Shown here: positions 8,107 through 16,145 of the stretch, one piece after another
How positions within the stretch are numbered: the stretch's first letter is position 1
Layout: every line of letters begins with the position of its first letter
Assembly (NCBI GenBank): GCA_002346675.1
Contig: DEAI01000011.1
Span: forward strand, 447,530-511,529
DNA from: Fidelibacterota bacterium UBA2986
GTDB lineage: Bacteria > Fidelibacterota > Marinisomatia > Marinisomatales > AB-629-J13
DNA: 64,000 nt
Direction of reading: 5' to 3'
Position numbers and translations under genes: made by a program
The notes under the pieces: generated by a model
Seen by the model: the letters and a program-made list of their open reading frames with translations, nothing else
Told to the model about the DNA's origin: nothing
Databases searched by the model: none

Positions 8107-9140
8107 AATCCTTTATAATTAGCTTTATAGCAATTGCTTCAATAGCAATTCTAATATCAAGTAATCGCAGCAAAAAATATTTTGATGACAGCAAGCCTCA
8201 CCATACTCTTAATGGTTTTACGAACCCATATCTTTCCAAAGAAACCCAAAATAAAAAAATATCTGATTTAATTAAAATGATGCGTGAAGATCGACCTAAG
8301 ACGCCTGACAATATCGCGATAAAAACTGTTAAATTATCTGAAATAGAAGGTCGTATAAAAGATCGGCAAAATTTTTACTTATGGATTGGACATTCAACTG
8401 CGCTTATACATATTAACGGTAAAAATATCCTTACAGATCCTATTTTTTCCGATAGATGCTCGCCAGTCCAATTTGCAGGTCCAAAAAGATATTCAAATCC
8501 AGCTATTTCGATTGATTCACTTCCGAAGATTGACCTTATTGTAATAAGTCATAATCATTATGACCATCTTGATTACCAAACTGTGAAACGAATCGGCAAC
8601 TCTGCTTTATGGGCAGTGCCGTTGGGTTTGAAGAAATGGTTCAATAATCAGGGTATTGAACAAGTCGTTGAAATGGATTGGTTTGAATCATATCAGTATG
8701 CTGGGATAAAAGTAAATTGTTTGCCTTCGCAACATTGGTCCAAACGTACCGTATTTAAAAGTTTTGATACACTTTGGTCCTCATGGGGGATTGAAGTAGG
8801 TAATTTTAAATTTTGGTTTGCCGGGGATACGGGATACAACGATGTGCAGTTCAAGGCAATAGGCAGAGATTATGGGCCTTTTGATCTTGCGGCCATCCCA
8901 ATGGGCGCTTATGAGCCAAGGTGGTTCATGAAAAATTTTCATGTCAATCCCGATGAAGCGGTTCAGATTCACTTGGATGTAGATTCAAAAAAAAGTGTAG
9001 GTATTCATTTTGGAACTTTTGTGCTCACTACGGAACCAATTTTTGACCCAATAAAAAAACTGAAGATTGCTCGTCAAAAGTATGAATTAAAAGAGAATCA
9101 TTTTATAATTCCAAAAATAGGAGAATTCATAATATTATGA
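8103..9140 (+). CDS. Metallo-beta-lactamase-fold hydrolase, NAPE-PLD-like
   Basis: 345 residues from GTG 8103, which forms a GTGA overlap with the previous gene like others in this operon. An earlier ATG at 8061 would overlap by 45 nt. An N-terminal membrane helix or uncleaved signal anchor (about 3-18) is followed by an MBL domain with HNHYDH (H150, H152, D154, H155), FAGDTGY, and the NAPE-PLD hallmarks LTDPIFSDR, PSQHWSKRT and GPFDLAAIPMGAYEPRWFMK. NAPE-PLD cleaves N-acyl-phosphatidylethanolamine to N-acylethanolamine and phosphatidic acid. The resemblance is strong over the whole domain, but the bacterial substrate is inferred. It is probably membrane-associated on the periplasmic face. 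Confidence 0.88.
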   Translation: MKSFIISFIAIASIAILISSNRSKKYFDDSKPHHTLNGFTNPYLSKETQNKKISDLIKMMREDRPKTPDNIAIKTVKLSEIEGRIKDRQNFYLWIGHSTALIHINGKNILTDPIFSDRCSPVQFAGPKRYSNPAISIDSLPKIDLIVISHNHYDHLDYQTVKRIGNSALWAVPLGLKKWFNNQGIEQVVEMDWFESYQYAGIKVNCLPSQHWSKRTVFKSFDTLWSSWGIEVGNFKFWFAGDTGYNDVQFKAIGRDYGPFDLAAIPMGAYEPRWFMKNFHVNPDEAVQIHLDVDSKKSVGIHFGTFVLTTEPIFDPIKKLKIARQKYELKENHFIIPKIGEFIIL

Positions 9141-9194
9141 TTCTTTTATTTCAATACAAAAAATAGATATTATTCAAATCAATAAGGCGAAATA

Positions 9195-10049
9195 ATGATC
9201 AATATAATCATATCCATATTTTTATTTTCACTTGCCCTTTTAATTGGGCATGCAGGTTCACTAGACGGCCCTAGTATCTTTGGTTATCCGGGCCTAATGC
9301 TGATCGCAACCGTTGGATTTCTGATCCATTGGCTTGTCTTCATTCCCTCCTATCTGTTCAAAACAGAAAAATATTATGATATCACAGGGACGATTGCCTA
9401 CCTGGTGATGACTGCGCTTGCTGTGTTTAGCGCTGGTGAATTGAATCTTCGTTCCCAGGTTGTGGCAGTGTTAATTGCGGTGTGGGCACTGCGACTTGGA
9501 CTGTTTTTGTTTGTTCGGGTGTTTCAGATTGGTGAGGACAAACGTTTTCATGAGGTCAAAAAGTCTTTTTTAAGATTTTTAGTTTGGTTCAGTATGTCCG
9601 CATTGTGGGTATTTTTGACTACTGCCAATGCTTTGACGCTTATATTGAATAATCATCCTCTTATATATGACGGCTATTTTCTGATTGGTTTAATGATTTG
9701 GCTGATTGGATTTGCCTTTGAAGTAACCGCGGATGAGCAAAAAAGGCGCTTTCGGAATAACACAAATAATAAAGGTCAATTTATAAGAACTGGGCTCTGG
9801 TCAATTTCTCGTCATCCAAACTATTTTGGTGAAATCCTGATTTGGGTGGGAATGGCCATTATATCATTTCCCGTTTTATCAGGATGGCAATACGCAACTC
9901 TGATATCACCATTGTTTGTAATTCTTTTGCTGACCAAGGTCAGCGGCATCAACCTGCTGGAAGCCAGCTCTGACAAAAAATGGGGTAACATTAGATCCTA
10001 TCAGCAGTACAAGCAAAGAACTTCTGTTCTCGTACCATTCATTAAATGA
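9195..10049 (+). CDS. DUF1295 membrane protein (steroid 5-alpha-reductase-like)
   Basis: 284 residues with six to seven hydrophobic helices. The C-terminal reductase/isoprenylcysteine-methyltransferase-like core is recognisable: FRNNTNNKGQFIRTGLWSISRHPNYFGEI (from about residue 189), with the family's R-HPNY-GE signature. Members are thought to use NADPH or SAM on lipid substrates in the membrane; the substrate here is unknown. A 54-nt gap separates it from the NAPE-PLD-like gene and AAGGCG lies upstream of the ATG. It belongs to the same strand and theme, so probably the same operon. Confidence 0.88.
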   Translation: MINIIISIFLFSLALLIGHAGSLDGPSIFGYPGLMLIATVGFLIHWLVFIPSYLFKTEKYYDITGTIAYLVMTALAVFSAGELNLRSQVVAVLIAVWALRLGLFLFVRVFQIGEDKRFHEVKKSFLRFLVWFSMSALWVFLTTANALTLILNNHPLIYDGYFLIGLMIWLIGFAFEVTADEQKRRFRNNTNNKGQFIRTGLWSISRHPNYFGEILIWVGMAIISFPVLSGWQYATLISPLFVILLLTKVSGINLLEASSDKKWGNIRSYQQYKQRTSVLVPFIK

Positions 10050-10064
10050 ATAAAGGAAATATTT

Positions 10065-10628
10065 ATGAAGCAAAAAATATTTATATCTCTCACGGCAATT
10101 GGTCTGGTTATGGCAATTGAAACTCCTGAGTACAAGCTGCTTGAAAAACACGGAAAAATTGAGGTCCGTGAATATCAATCGATAACTGTAGCTGTAACAA
10201 AGGTAAAACAGCATTACAAACCAGCCCTCAATGAAGGGTTCCGCCGAATTGCGAGTTACATTTTTGGTGGTAATGATAAAGAAATGAAAATTGCTATGAC
10301 AGCGCCGGTTATTTCGACCCAATTAGATAGGGAAGATGAAACGCATGAAGTACTTTTTGTGATGCCAAGGGGACATCAATTTGACAAACTGCCTAGACCT
10401 AATCTTCAGAGCGTTCAACTGGAAGAACGAAGATTATCCAAAGTAGTGTCCATATCCTTTGGAGGTTGGGCCACTGCAGAACGTGCGTCATATTATAAGC
10501 AAAAATTAAAAAAAAAGGTTGATGAATTGGGTTTGGAAACACAGGGAAGGTATATGGTTGCCCAATACAATTCACCTTGGGCCATACCGCCATTTCGGAA
10601 AAATGAGATTTTAATCAGAATAAAATAG
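10065..10628 (+). CDS. SOUL-family haem-binding protein
   Basis: 187 residues. An N-terminal hydrophobic stretch (about 5-17) suggests export or a membrane anchor. SOUL motifs follow: PEYKLLEKHGKIEVREY, GFRRIASYIFGGN and KIAMTAPVI, with the late PPFRKNEI typical of the family. SOUL/HBP proteins bind haem or tetrapyrroles. SD AAGGAAA precedes the ATG, 15 bases after DUF1295. It is the last gene before the regulator; a tetrapyrrole binder next to a putative B12-based light sensor fits a photo-oxidative stress role. Confidence 0.9.
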   Translation: MKQKIFISLTAIGLVMAIETPEYKLLEKHGKIEVREYQSITVAVTKVKQHYKPALNEGFRRIASYIFGGNDKEMKIAMTAPVISTQLDREDETHEVLFVMPRGHQFDKLPRPNLQSVQLEERRLSKVVSISFGGWATAERASYYKQKLKKKVDELGLETQGRYMVAQYNSPWAIPPFRKNEILIRIK

Positions 10629-10651
10629 AACAATTATACAAAATTAATATT

Positions 10652-10669
10652 AATTCGCTCAAATCGCTC
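10652..10669 (+). promoter_or_regulatory. Tandem CGCTC operator, site 2, upstream of the MerR-type regulator
   Basis: AATTCGCTC (10652-10660) is followed directly by AAATCGCTC (10661-10669). A consensus -10 TATAAT lies at 10680-10685, so the repeats cover the expected -35 position. This predicts autoregulation of the regulator. Confidence 0.65.
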
Positions 10670-10703
10670 TAGTGATGCGTATAATATTCATTTATATTTG
10701 AAC

Positions 10704-11573
10704 ATGAAATTTATGAATTCAAAAGATGTTGCGCTCCTCATGGGAGTTAATGTATCAACCATAAAAAGATGGACAGATGCGAATAAATTACCCTGCTATC
10801 AAACACCGGGTGGGCACCGCAAGTTCACCTTAGGTCACATAAACCAATTTCTAAAGAATAATAAAAATAAAATTCAAAAAGTCAATCTGATAGAACTCAA
10901 TGGATTGGCAGATAAAGAATTAATTCATCATATAGAGCATGCTGAATTCACCAAAATTATTCCCATTTTTTTTAAAGCTGCAATAGAAGCAAATCAGGCA
11001 AAGATAAGTACCATCATAACCGGTCTCTATCTAAAAGGTGTAGGGTTAGACAGTATTTATGACCAGTTGGTTTTTCCTGTTATGCGTTTCATCGGTGATT
11101 TGTGGGAGGCTAGAAAGCTCACTATACCCGAAGAGCACCTCGCTTCTGAAGTTGTCCGGAAAGCAATATATGACTTGGGAGAATCGTTGACCACTGATTT
11201 ACCTGATGATGCACCTTTAGCAATTTGCTTCAGTGTTACTGGAGATGATCATGAATTACCCCTGATCATGACAAAACAAATACTCGAATTGAATGAAATA
11301 CGAGTATTCAATATGGGACGCAGTGTGCCGGTAAAGTCTATTGTTGACTTGTTGGAGAGGCTTGGGCCTAGGTATTTAATTATTTCTGCAAACTATCACA
11401 GCAATCAAGAAATGATTATTAACGAAATAAATGAATTACAACATATTATTAGCAATCAAAGAATAAAGCTGATTGTTGGCGGTAATGCTTCGAGTATCTT
11501 CAAAACTATATTAGGCAAGAAAGTGATTATCATTAATAATATGCATGAATTAAAACTTAAGTTTATTAAATAA
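10704..11573 (+). CDS. MerR-type regulator with B12-binding domain (CarH/LitR-like photoreceptor)
   Basis: 289 residues from ATG 10704; a TTG at 10698 is less likely. Residues 1-60 form a MerR winged helix with the specificity signature TIKRWTDANKLP and TPGGHRKF. Residues about 75-165 form the four-helix cap with W134-x9-E144-H145, the motif that contacts the adenosyl group in CarH. Residues 165-289 form a cobalamin-binding Rossmann fold with D181-x-H183 and a late VGGNAS loop. The usual DxHxxG is DxHxxP here. CarH/LitR repress light-inducible genes in the dark as AdoB12 tetramers and release DNA on illumination. Flanked by operator sites 2 and 3, it is the likely regulator of both neighbouring operons. 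Confidence 0.88.
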   Translation: MKFMNSKDVALLMGVNVSTIKRWTDANKLPCYQTPGGHRKFTLGHINQFLKNNKNKIQKVNLIELNGLADKELIHHIEHAEFTKIIPIFFKAAIEANQAKISTIITGLYLKGVGLDSIYDQLVFPVMRFIGDLWEARKLTIPEEHLASEVVRKAIYDLGESLTTDLPDDAPLAICFSVTGDDHELPLIMTKQILELNEIRVFNMGRSVPVKSIVDLLERLGPRYLIISANYHSNQEMIINEINELQHIISNQRIKLIVGGNASSIFKTILGKKVIIINNMHELKLKFIK

Positions 11574-11574
11574 T

Positions 11575-11592
11575 ATTACGCTCATAACGCTC
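11575..11592 (+). promoter_or_regulatory. Tandem CGCTC operator, site 3, upstream of the SRPBCC operon
   Basis: ATTACGCTC (11575-11583) and ATAACGCTC (11584-11592) are head to tail, followed by a TATGAT -10-like box at 11595-11600. It begins two bases after the regulator's stop, so the second operon has its own regulated promoter. Confidence 0.62.
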
Positions 11593-11636
11593 GCTATGAT
11601 ATTGTTTATAAATAATTATTGATTTAATTTTATTCT

Positions 11637-12140
11637 ATGAAAATATATAAGATAAAAACAGAACAATTCATAAAGCGCTCGCTGGCAGAGGTCTTTGATT
11701 TTTTTTCCAGGCCGGAGAATTTATCAGAGATCACCCCGCCAGAAATAAACTTTAGAATCCTTACACCACTCCCCCTGGAAATGAAACAAGGTACTGTCAT
11801 CGATTATACGATCAAACTGTTTAAGATACCCGTACATTGGCGCACATTAATTACTACTTATGAACCTCCACACAGGTTCATTGATGAACAAATAAAAGGA
11901 CCCTACACACTTTGGCATCATACCCATATCTTTAAAGAGGTGAGCGGAGGTGTGGAGATTCATGATTCGGTTTCTTACAGCATTCCCTTTGGACTATTGG
12001 GAAGGTTGTTACATATCTTATGGATAAAGAGAGATCTTGTGCGAATTTTTGAGCACCGAAAAAATGTGATTGATCAGATTTTTTCGAAACCTACCGATAA
12101 TAGCCAATTATCCCATTCAAAAAAGGTCAGTTTAGCATGA
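11637..12140 (+). CDS. SRPBCC family (cyclase/dehydrase-like) protein
   Basis: 167 residues, cytosolic. The START-like helix-grip fold is indicated by KRSLAEVFDFFSRPENLSEITPP at the N-terminus, a central WRTLITTYEPPHRFIDEQIKGPY, and a final long helix. Family members hold hydrophobic ligands; this subgroup commonly sits beside an NDUFA9-like epimerase and a photolyase in light-responsive clusters. The ligand is unknown. First gene after operator 3; its TGA overlaps the ATG of the next gene (ATGA). Confidence 0.85.
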   Translation: MKIYKIKTEQFIKRSLAEVFDFFSRPENLSEITPPEINFRILTPLPLEMKQGTVIDYTIKLFKIPVHWRTLITTYEPPHRFIDEQIKGPYTLWHHTHIFKEVSGGVEIHDSVSYSIPFGLLGRLLHILWIKRDLVRIFEHRKNVIDQIFSKPTDNSQLSHSKKVSLA

Positions 12141-13063
12141 AGGTGGCATTATTTGGTGGAACCGGTTTTGTGGGATCCTACATTATTGATGAAATACTTG
12201 TACAAAAGATGACTCCACGAATACTCGTGAGGAAAGAAAGTCAATCCAAACTATTTCAGAGAGGAGAAAATGAAGTGATCCTTGGAGACCTTAACAATGA
12301 ATCTGCAATCAGAGAAACTATCAAGGGATGTGAGGCAGTTATTTACAATGTCGGCATTATTCGTGAGTTCCCAAGTAAGGGGATTACATTTGAAAATCTC
12401 CATTTTGAAGGCGCAAAGCGTTGTATTGATATTGCCAAAGATGAACAGGTAAGGCGTTTTATACTCATGTCTGCCAACGGTGTGAAAAAGAATGGTACAG
12501 GCTACCAAAAAACAAAAATTTTGGCAGATGAATATTTGAAGTGCTCAAAATTGAACTATACAATTTTTAGACCCTCGCTTGTATTTGGTGACCCTAGAGG
12601 CAGTGGACGCCCTGAATTTTGCACTCAATTGAAAAAAGATATGTTAGACCTTCCATTTCCTGCACCAATTTTTCATACGGGTCTCAATCTATTAAATGCG
12701 GGAAACTTTGGTCTATCACCTATTCACGCAAAAGATGTGGCAACTATTTTCGTGAGATCAATTAATGAAAAAAAAACAGTCAATAAAGTATATAAACTTG
12801 GCGGAGACGAATACTCCTGGAAGGAAGTCATTATGATCATTTCCAGTGCTTATGGGAAAAAAAAATGGACAATTCCTGCTCCAGTGTTTGCCGTTAAATC
12901 ATTGGCTTCTATTTTTGGACGTTTTGCCTGGTTCCCGATTACCAAAGATCAATTAACAATGCTTGTGGAGGGAAATATCTGTTTTTCAAAAGATGTATTT
13001 GATATGTTCTCAATAAGCCCAATTCCATTTAATTCTGAGTCTCTATCATATCTAAAAAATTAG
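12137..13063 (+). CDS. Atypical SDR, complex I NDUFA9-like NAD(P)-binding protein
   Basis: 308 residues. The Rossmann start is VALFGGTGFVGSYII (GGTGFVG at 7-13), typical of atypical SDRs of the NDUFA9/YbjT type. The catalytic YxxxK is represented by YQKTK around residue 123, within SANGVKKNGTGYQKTKIL, and FRPSLVFG follows. In this subfamily the protein may bind NADPH without a known substrate. It is translationally coupled to the SRPBCC gene, a pairing that recurs in light- or ROS-regulated clusters. There is no signal peptide. Confidence 0.85.
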   Translation: MKVALFGGTGFVGSYIIDEILVQKMTPRILVRKESQSKLFQRGENEVILGDLNNESAIRETIKGCEAVIYNVGIIREFPSKGITFENLHFEGAKRCIDIAKDEQVRRFILMSANGVKKNGTGYQKTKILADEYLKCSKLNYTIFRPSLVFGDPRGSGRPEFCTQLKKDMLDLPFPAPIFHTGLNLLNAGNFGLSPIHAKDVATIFVRSINEKKTVNKVYKLGGDEYSWKEVIMIISSAYGKKKWTIPAPVFAVKSLASIFGRFAWFPITKDQLTMLVEGNICFSKDVFDMFSISPIPFNSESLSYLKN

Positions 13064-13064
13064 T

Positions 13065-13493
13065 GTGCAAACATTTCTACCCTATCCTGATTTTATACGA
13101 TCTGCTCAAACATTAGATTGGAAAAGGCTTGGGAAACAGCGTGTTGAAGGGATGCAACTATTAAAAGCCATTTTAGGTGAAAGAAAACTGGATGGAAATT
13201 TCTACAATGGTTGGATAAATCATCCCGCAACAAAGATGTGGTCGTCATACCCGGATGCATTAAAGGTTTATACGAATTCAATGATTAATGAGTGGATTCT
13301 AAGGGGGTATAAAAACAATATACAACTATATGAAGTACCAAGAAACTACACCATACCTGATTGGTTAGGTAATGAATTTTTTCATGCTTCCCATCGATCA
13401 AATTTGTTGCGGAAAGATTTTAATTATTATTCTCAATACGGTTGGCAAGAACAAAATGATTTACCCTATATTTGGCCAGCTGACAGCTTATAA
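13065..13493 (+). CDS. Pyrimidine dimer DNA glycosylase-like protein (MSMEG_6728 family)
   Basis: 142 residues, GTG start one base after the previous stop. Signatures: MQTFLPYPDFIRSAQTLD, RLGKQRVEGMQLL, NHPATKMW, then FHASHRSNLLRKD and DLPYIWP at the end. The family is annotated as pyrimidine dimer glycosylase by relation to T4 endonuclease V; activity is not shown for most members. A UV-lesion repair role suits its place in a light-controlled operon. No photolyase gene is in the window. Confidence 0.85.
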   Translation: MQTFLPYPDFIRSAQTLDWKRLGKQRVEGMQLLKAILGERKLDGNFYNGWINHPATKMWSSYPDALKVYTNSMINEWILRGYKNNIQLYEVPRNYTIPDWLGNEFFHASHRSNLLRKDFNYYSQYGWQEQNDLPYIWPADSL

Positions 13494-14485
13494 TGAAAAC
13501 TGACCGACATGCTATCTGGGTCAAACCAACCGTTGTTGTAAGCAAATGCCTTGAGTTCGACGCCTGCAGATATAATGGAGACAAGCTGAAGGATGAGGTA
13601 GTAAAACTGCTCAAGGAGTATGTTCGTTTTATTCCTGTATGTCCAGAGGTAGAGATTGGTTTAGGAATACCGCGCAACACAATTAGACTCGTTAATACCA
13701 ATAATGGAACACATCTTATGGAACCAAAAACCGGTGATGATCATACCTATAAGATGGAATTATTTGCAAAAACCTTTGCACGGGGTAATCAAGAGATTGA
13801 TGGTTTTATACTAAAATCAAAGTCTCCATCCTGCGGGATTTATGGGGTAAAAGTATATTCAAAACTCGAAAAATCTTCTACGATGTTCACTAGAAGTGGA
13901 GTTTTTGCATTGAACATGAAATCAGCGTTCCACCAAATTCCCATTGAAGAAGAAGGCCGTTTAACCAATTTTGAAATTAGGCGCCATTTTTTTACCAGTA
14001 TATTTACTATAGCTGAATTCAGACGTATGTTGAGTCAGGGGATAGATGCAAAATCAATTATTAAATTTCATACAAGGCACAAGTATTTGTTTATGATGTA
14101 CAATCAAAAAGCCACGAGAGAAATGGGAAGACTGTTAGCTCAAATGGAAGCAAAAAAAATAAATCAGACAGCATATCTTTACTTCCAGAATATTTTACGT
14201 ATTTTTAAAAGAATGCCCAGTAAAAATTCCACCACTAACGTGTTAATGCATATATTTGGATATTTTTCAAAAAAACTTTCCAAATCAGAAAGAGATCACT
14301 TTTTATCTTTATTGAATGACTATAAAAACAAGTTCACATCTATTAATGTTCTAAACGGTATTCTCTCTTCTTGGATAAAGCGTTTTGATGAGAGATATCT
14401 GCGCCAGCAGTCATTCTTTACACCATTCCCTGCCCAGCTGATTATTCCTTTAGATTCTGGTAAGGGTAGGGTAATTAAAAACTGA
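13493..14485 (+). CDS. DUF523-DUF1722 fusion protein (TudS/YbgA-like)
   Basis: 330 residues; TAATG overlap with the previous gene. The N-terminal DUF523 (about 10-160) has the cysteines expected for a [4Fe-4S] thiouracil-desulfurase-type domain: VVSKCLEFDACRYNGD, PVCPEVEIGLGIPR and LKSKSPSCGIYGVKVY. The C-terminal DUF1722 (about 180-315) has FHTRHKYLFMMYN. This two-domain protein is commonly beside photolyase genes. Possible roles are removal of sulphur from modified pyrimidines or another repair-linked function; which is uncertain. Last gene of the regulon on this strand. Confidence 0.9.
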   Translation: MKTDRHAIWVKPTVVVSKCLEFDACRYNGDKLKDEVVKLLKEYVRFIPVCPEVEIGLGIPRNTIRLVNTNNGTHLMEPKTGDDHTYKMELFAKTFARGNQEIDGFILKSKSPSCGIYGVKVYSKLEKSSTMFTRSGVFALNMKSAFHQIPIEEEGRLTNFEIRRHFFTSIFTIAEFRRMLSQGIDAKSIIKFHTRHKYLFMMYNQKATREMGRLLAQMEAKKINQTAYLYFQNILRIFKRMPSKNSTTNVLMHIFGYFSKKLSKSERDHFLSLLNDYKNKFTSINVLNGILSSWIKRFDERYLRQQSFFTPFPAQLIIPLDSGKGRVIKN

Positions 14486-14523
14486 ATTTTATCTAATCTT
14501 GAAAATTGTAAATATTAAACTTT

Positions 14524-15195
14524 ATGTTTAAAGCAATAGTTGTTGGAGGAACTGGAGCTACGGGTAGGCAACTTATCAGTCAGTTAATTAGTAATCAAAA
14601 TTGTGAATTAGTTACCTCTATTGGAAGAAGACCAGTTCTGAAAGGGAAAAAACACGATAAATTAATTGATATCGTTGTTGATTCATTTTTAGAGTTATCA
14701 ACCACTGAAAATTATTGGAAAAATAATGATGTGTTTTTTAATTGTATTGGGACAACAAGAAAGCGTGCTGGAGGTGCAAAGGAATTTATTGATGTTGAAT
14801 TAGGTGTTTCAAAAAAAGCAGCTAAGATGGCCTCAGAATCCCATATACCTCACGCGTCACTTATATCAGCTAAAGGAGCAAATCATAGGATATGGACTAA
14901 TGATTGGATTCATCCACTATTATATATGAAAACGATTGGTCAAAAAGAACAAACCATAATTTCAAATTATTTTTTTAAAAGTGTTTCAGTTTTTAAACCG
15001 GGAATGTTGATAAGGCTTCAGGGAAAGCAGACATGGATAGAGCAACAGTTAGAATCAAAAGGATTTGGGCTAAGAGTAGATATTTTAGCTTCGGCGATGA
15101 TGCGTAATGCAGAAAGAGTAAAACTAGGTTTGGGGGAGAGATCACCCCAGTTTTTCATTGGTAATAAAATTATAAAAAACTATCTGGTGTCATAG
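14524..15195 (+). CDS. NAD(P)H-binding oxidoreductase, HTATIP2/TIP30-like
   Basis: 223 residues. The Rossmann start is AIVVGGTGATGRQL; IGRRP follows at strand 2, FFNCIGTTRKRAGG in the middle and LLYMKTIGQKEQ toward the C-terminal half, all typical of TIP30-like atypical SDRs. The substrate is unknown. The 38-nt gap after the DUF523 gene carries no CGCTC operator, so it could be read through from the light regulon or have its own promoter. Confidence 0.82.
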   Translation: MFKAIVVGGTGATGRQLISQLISNQNCELVTSIGRRPVLKGKKHDKLIDIVVDSFLELSTTENYWKNNDVFFNCIGTTRKRAGGAKEFIDVELGVSKKAAKMASESHIPHASLISAKGANHRIWTNDWIHPLLYMKTIGQKEQTIISNYFFKSVSVFKPGMLIRLQGKQTWIEQQLESKGFGLRVDILASAMMRNAERVKLGLGERSPQFFIGNKIIKNYLVS

Positions 15196-15313
15196 TTTAA
15201 TTAACGGGCTGTAGTGCTCCTTAGCTTATACCAACAATCCTCTTTTCTAAAACTGAAAATCAGAGATAAAAACACCTTTTTAATAACTCGAATAATGTTC
15301 AATACAATGTTTT

Positions 15314-16132
15314 ATGCCTGAATTACCTGAAGTACAATCTGTTGTAAATCATTTTAAGGGATACCTTGAGGGGCAAACAATAAAAATGATTAAACCATTA
15401 AATCGATACCACAAAGTTTTTCATTCAATTTCATCAAAAGAATTAAATCAGAAAGTCAAACATCAAACAATCTACTCTCTTTGGCGTCGCGGAAAATATA
15501 TAATAATGGATCTGGACAGGGGTCATCTTTCCATTCATCTGAGGATGACAGGGAAACTCCAGACAAAAATAAATGAAACTGACCAGCTCAAGCATTTTAC
15601 AGCATTCATGCAATTAGAAAACGGAAAATATCTTTATTTTAAGGATTATCGAAAATTTGGTCGCTGGTATTTTTTTAATAATATATCCAATTTAGAAACA
15701 AAATTAGGATGTGAGCCCCTCAGCTCTAATTTTACAAGGAACTTCCTTAATAAAGGTTTAAAGCAATCACGTGGCATGATAAAGCCTAAACTATTAGCTC
15801 AAAGTTTTATCGCTGGTTTGGGAAATATTTATATAGATGAAAGTCTTTGGTTTGCTGGAATACATCCGAAGACAAAATGTTGCAATATCAGTAGTATAAA
15901 AATCAAAAGACTACACAGTGCGATAAAGCAAATATTAAAAAAAGCGATTCAATATAATGGTACCACAATAATTAATTATTCTCCTGGTGATGATACTAAA
16001 GGAAATTTTTCTAAATCTCTTAAAGTGTTCGGAAAGCAAAATGAATTATGCCCACGCTGTATGACCTCAATAAGCAAAATCTTTGTAGGGCAAAGAGGTA
16101 CACATTTCTGCCCAAGTTGTCAAAGATTGTGA
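15314..16132 (+). CDS. mutM: Formamidopyrimidine-DNA glycosylase (Fpg/MutM)
   Basis: 272 residues. The N-terminus PELPEVQ (catalytic Pro2 after Met removal, Glu3) is diagnostic; a lysine-containing HLSIHLRMTGKLQ loop, the H2TH helix region LAQSFIAGLGNIYIDESLW, and a C-terminal zinc finger (CPRCM...CPSCQ) complete the family. It removes 8-oxoguanine and FaPy lesions and nicks the abasic site. Oxidative DNA repair fits the neighbouring photo-oxidative cluster, though it lies beyond the last operator. It converges with the transporter gene, leaving 13 nt between the stops. Confidence 0.95.
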   Translation: MPELPEVQSVVNHFKGYLEGQTIKMIKPLNRYHKVFHSISSKELNQKVKHQTIYSLWRRGKYIIMDLDRGHLSIHLRMTGKLQTKINETDQLKHFTAFMQLENGKYLYFKDYRKFGRWYFFNNISNLETKLGCEPLSSNFTRNFLNKGLKQSRGMIKPKLLAQSFIAGLGNIYIDESLWFAGIHPKTKCCNISSIKIKRLHSAIKQILKKAIQYNGTTIINYSPGDDTKGNFSKSLKVFGKQNELCPRCMTSISKIFVGQRGTHFCPSCQRL

Positions 16133-16145
16133 AAAGTTTATAATT

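Noticed and set aside
11681..11695. Extra CGCTCGCT inside the SRPBCC gene
   Set aside because: Single, within coding sequence and not in the paired 9-bp form of the operator.
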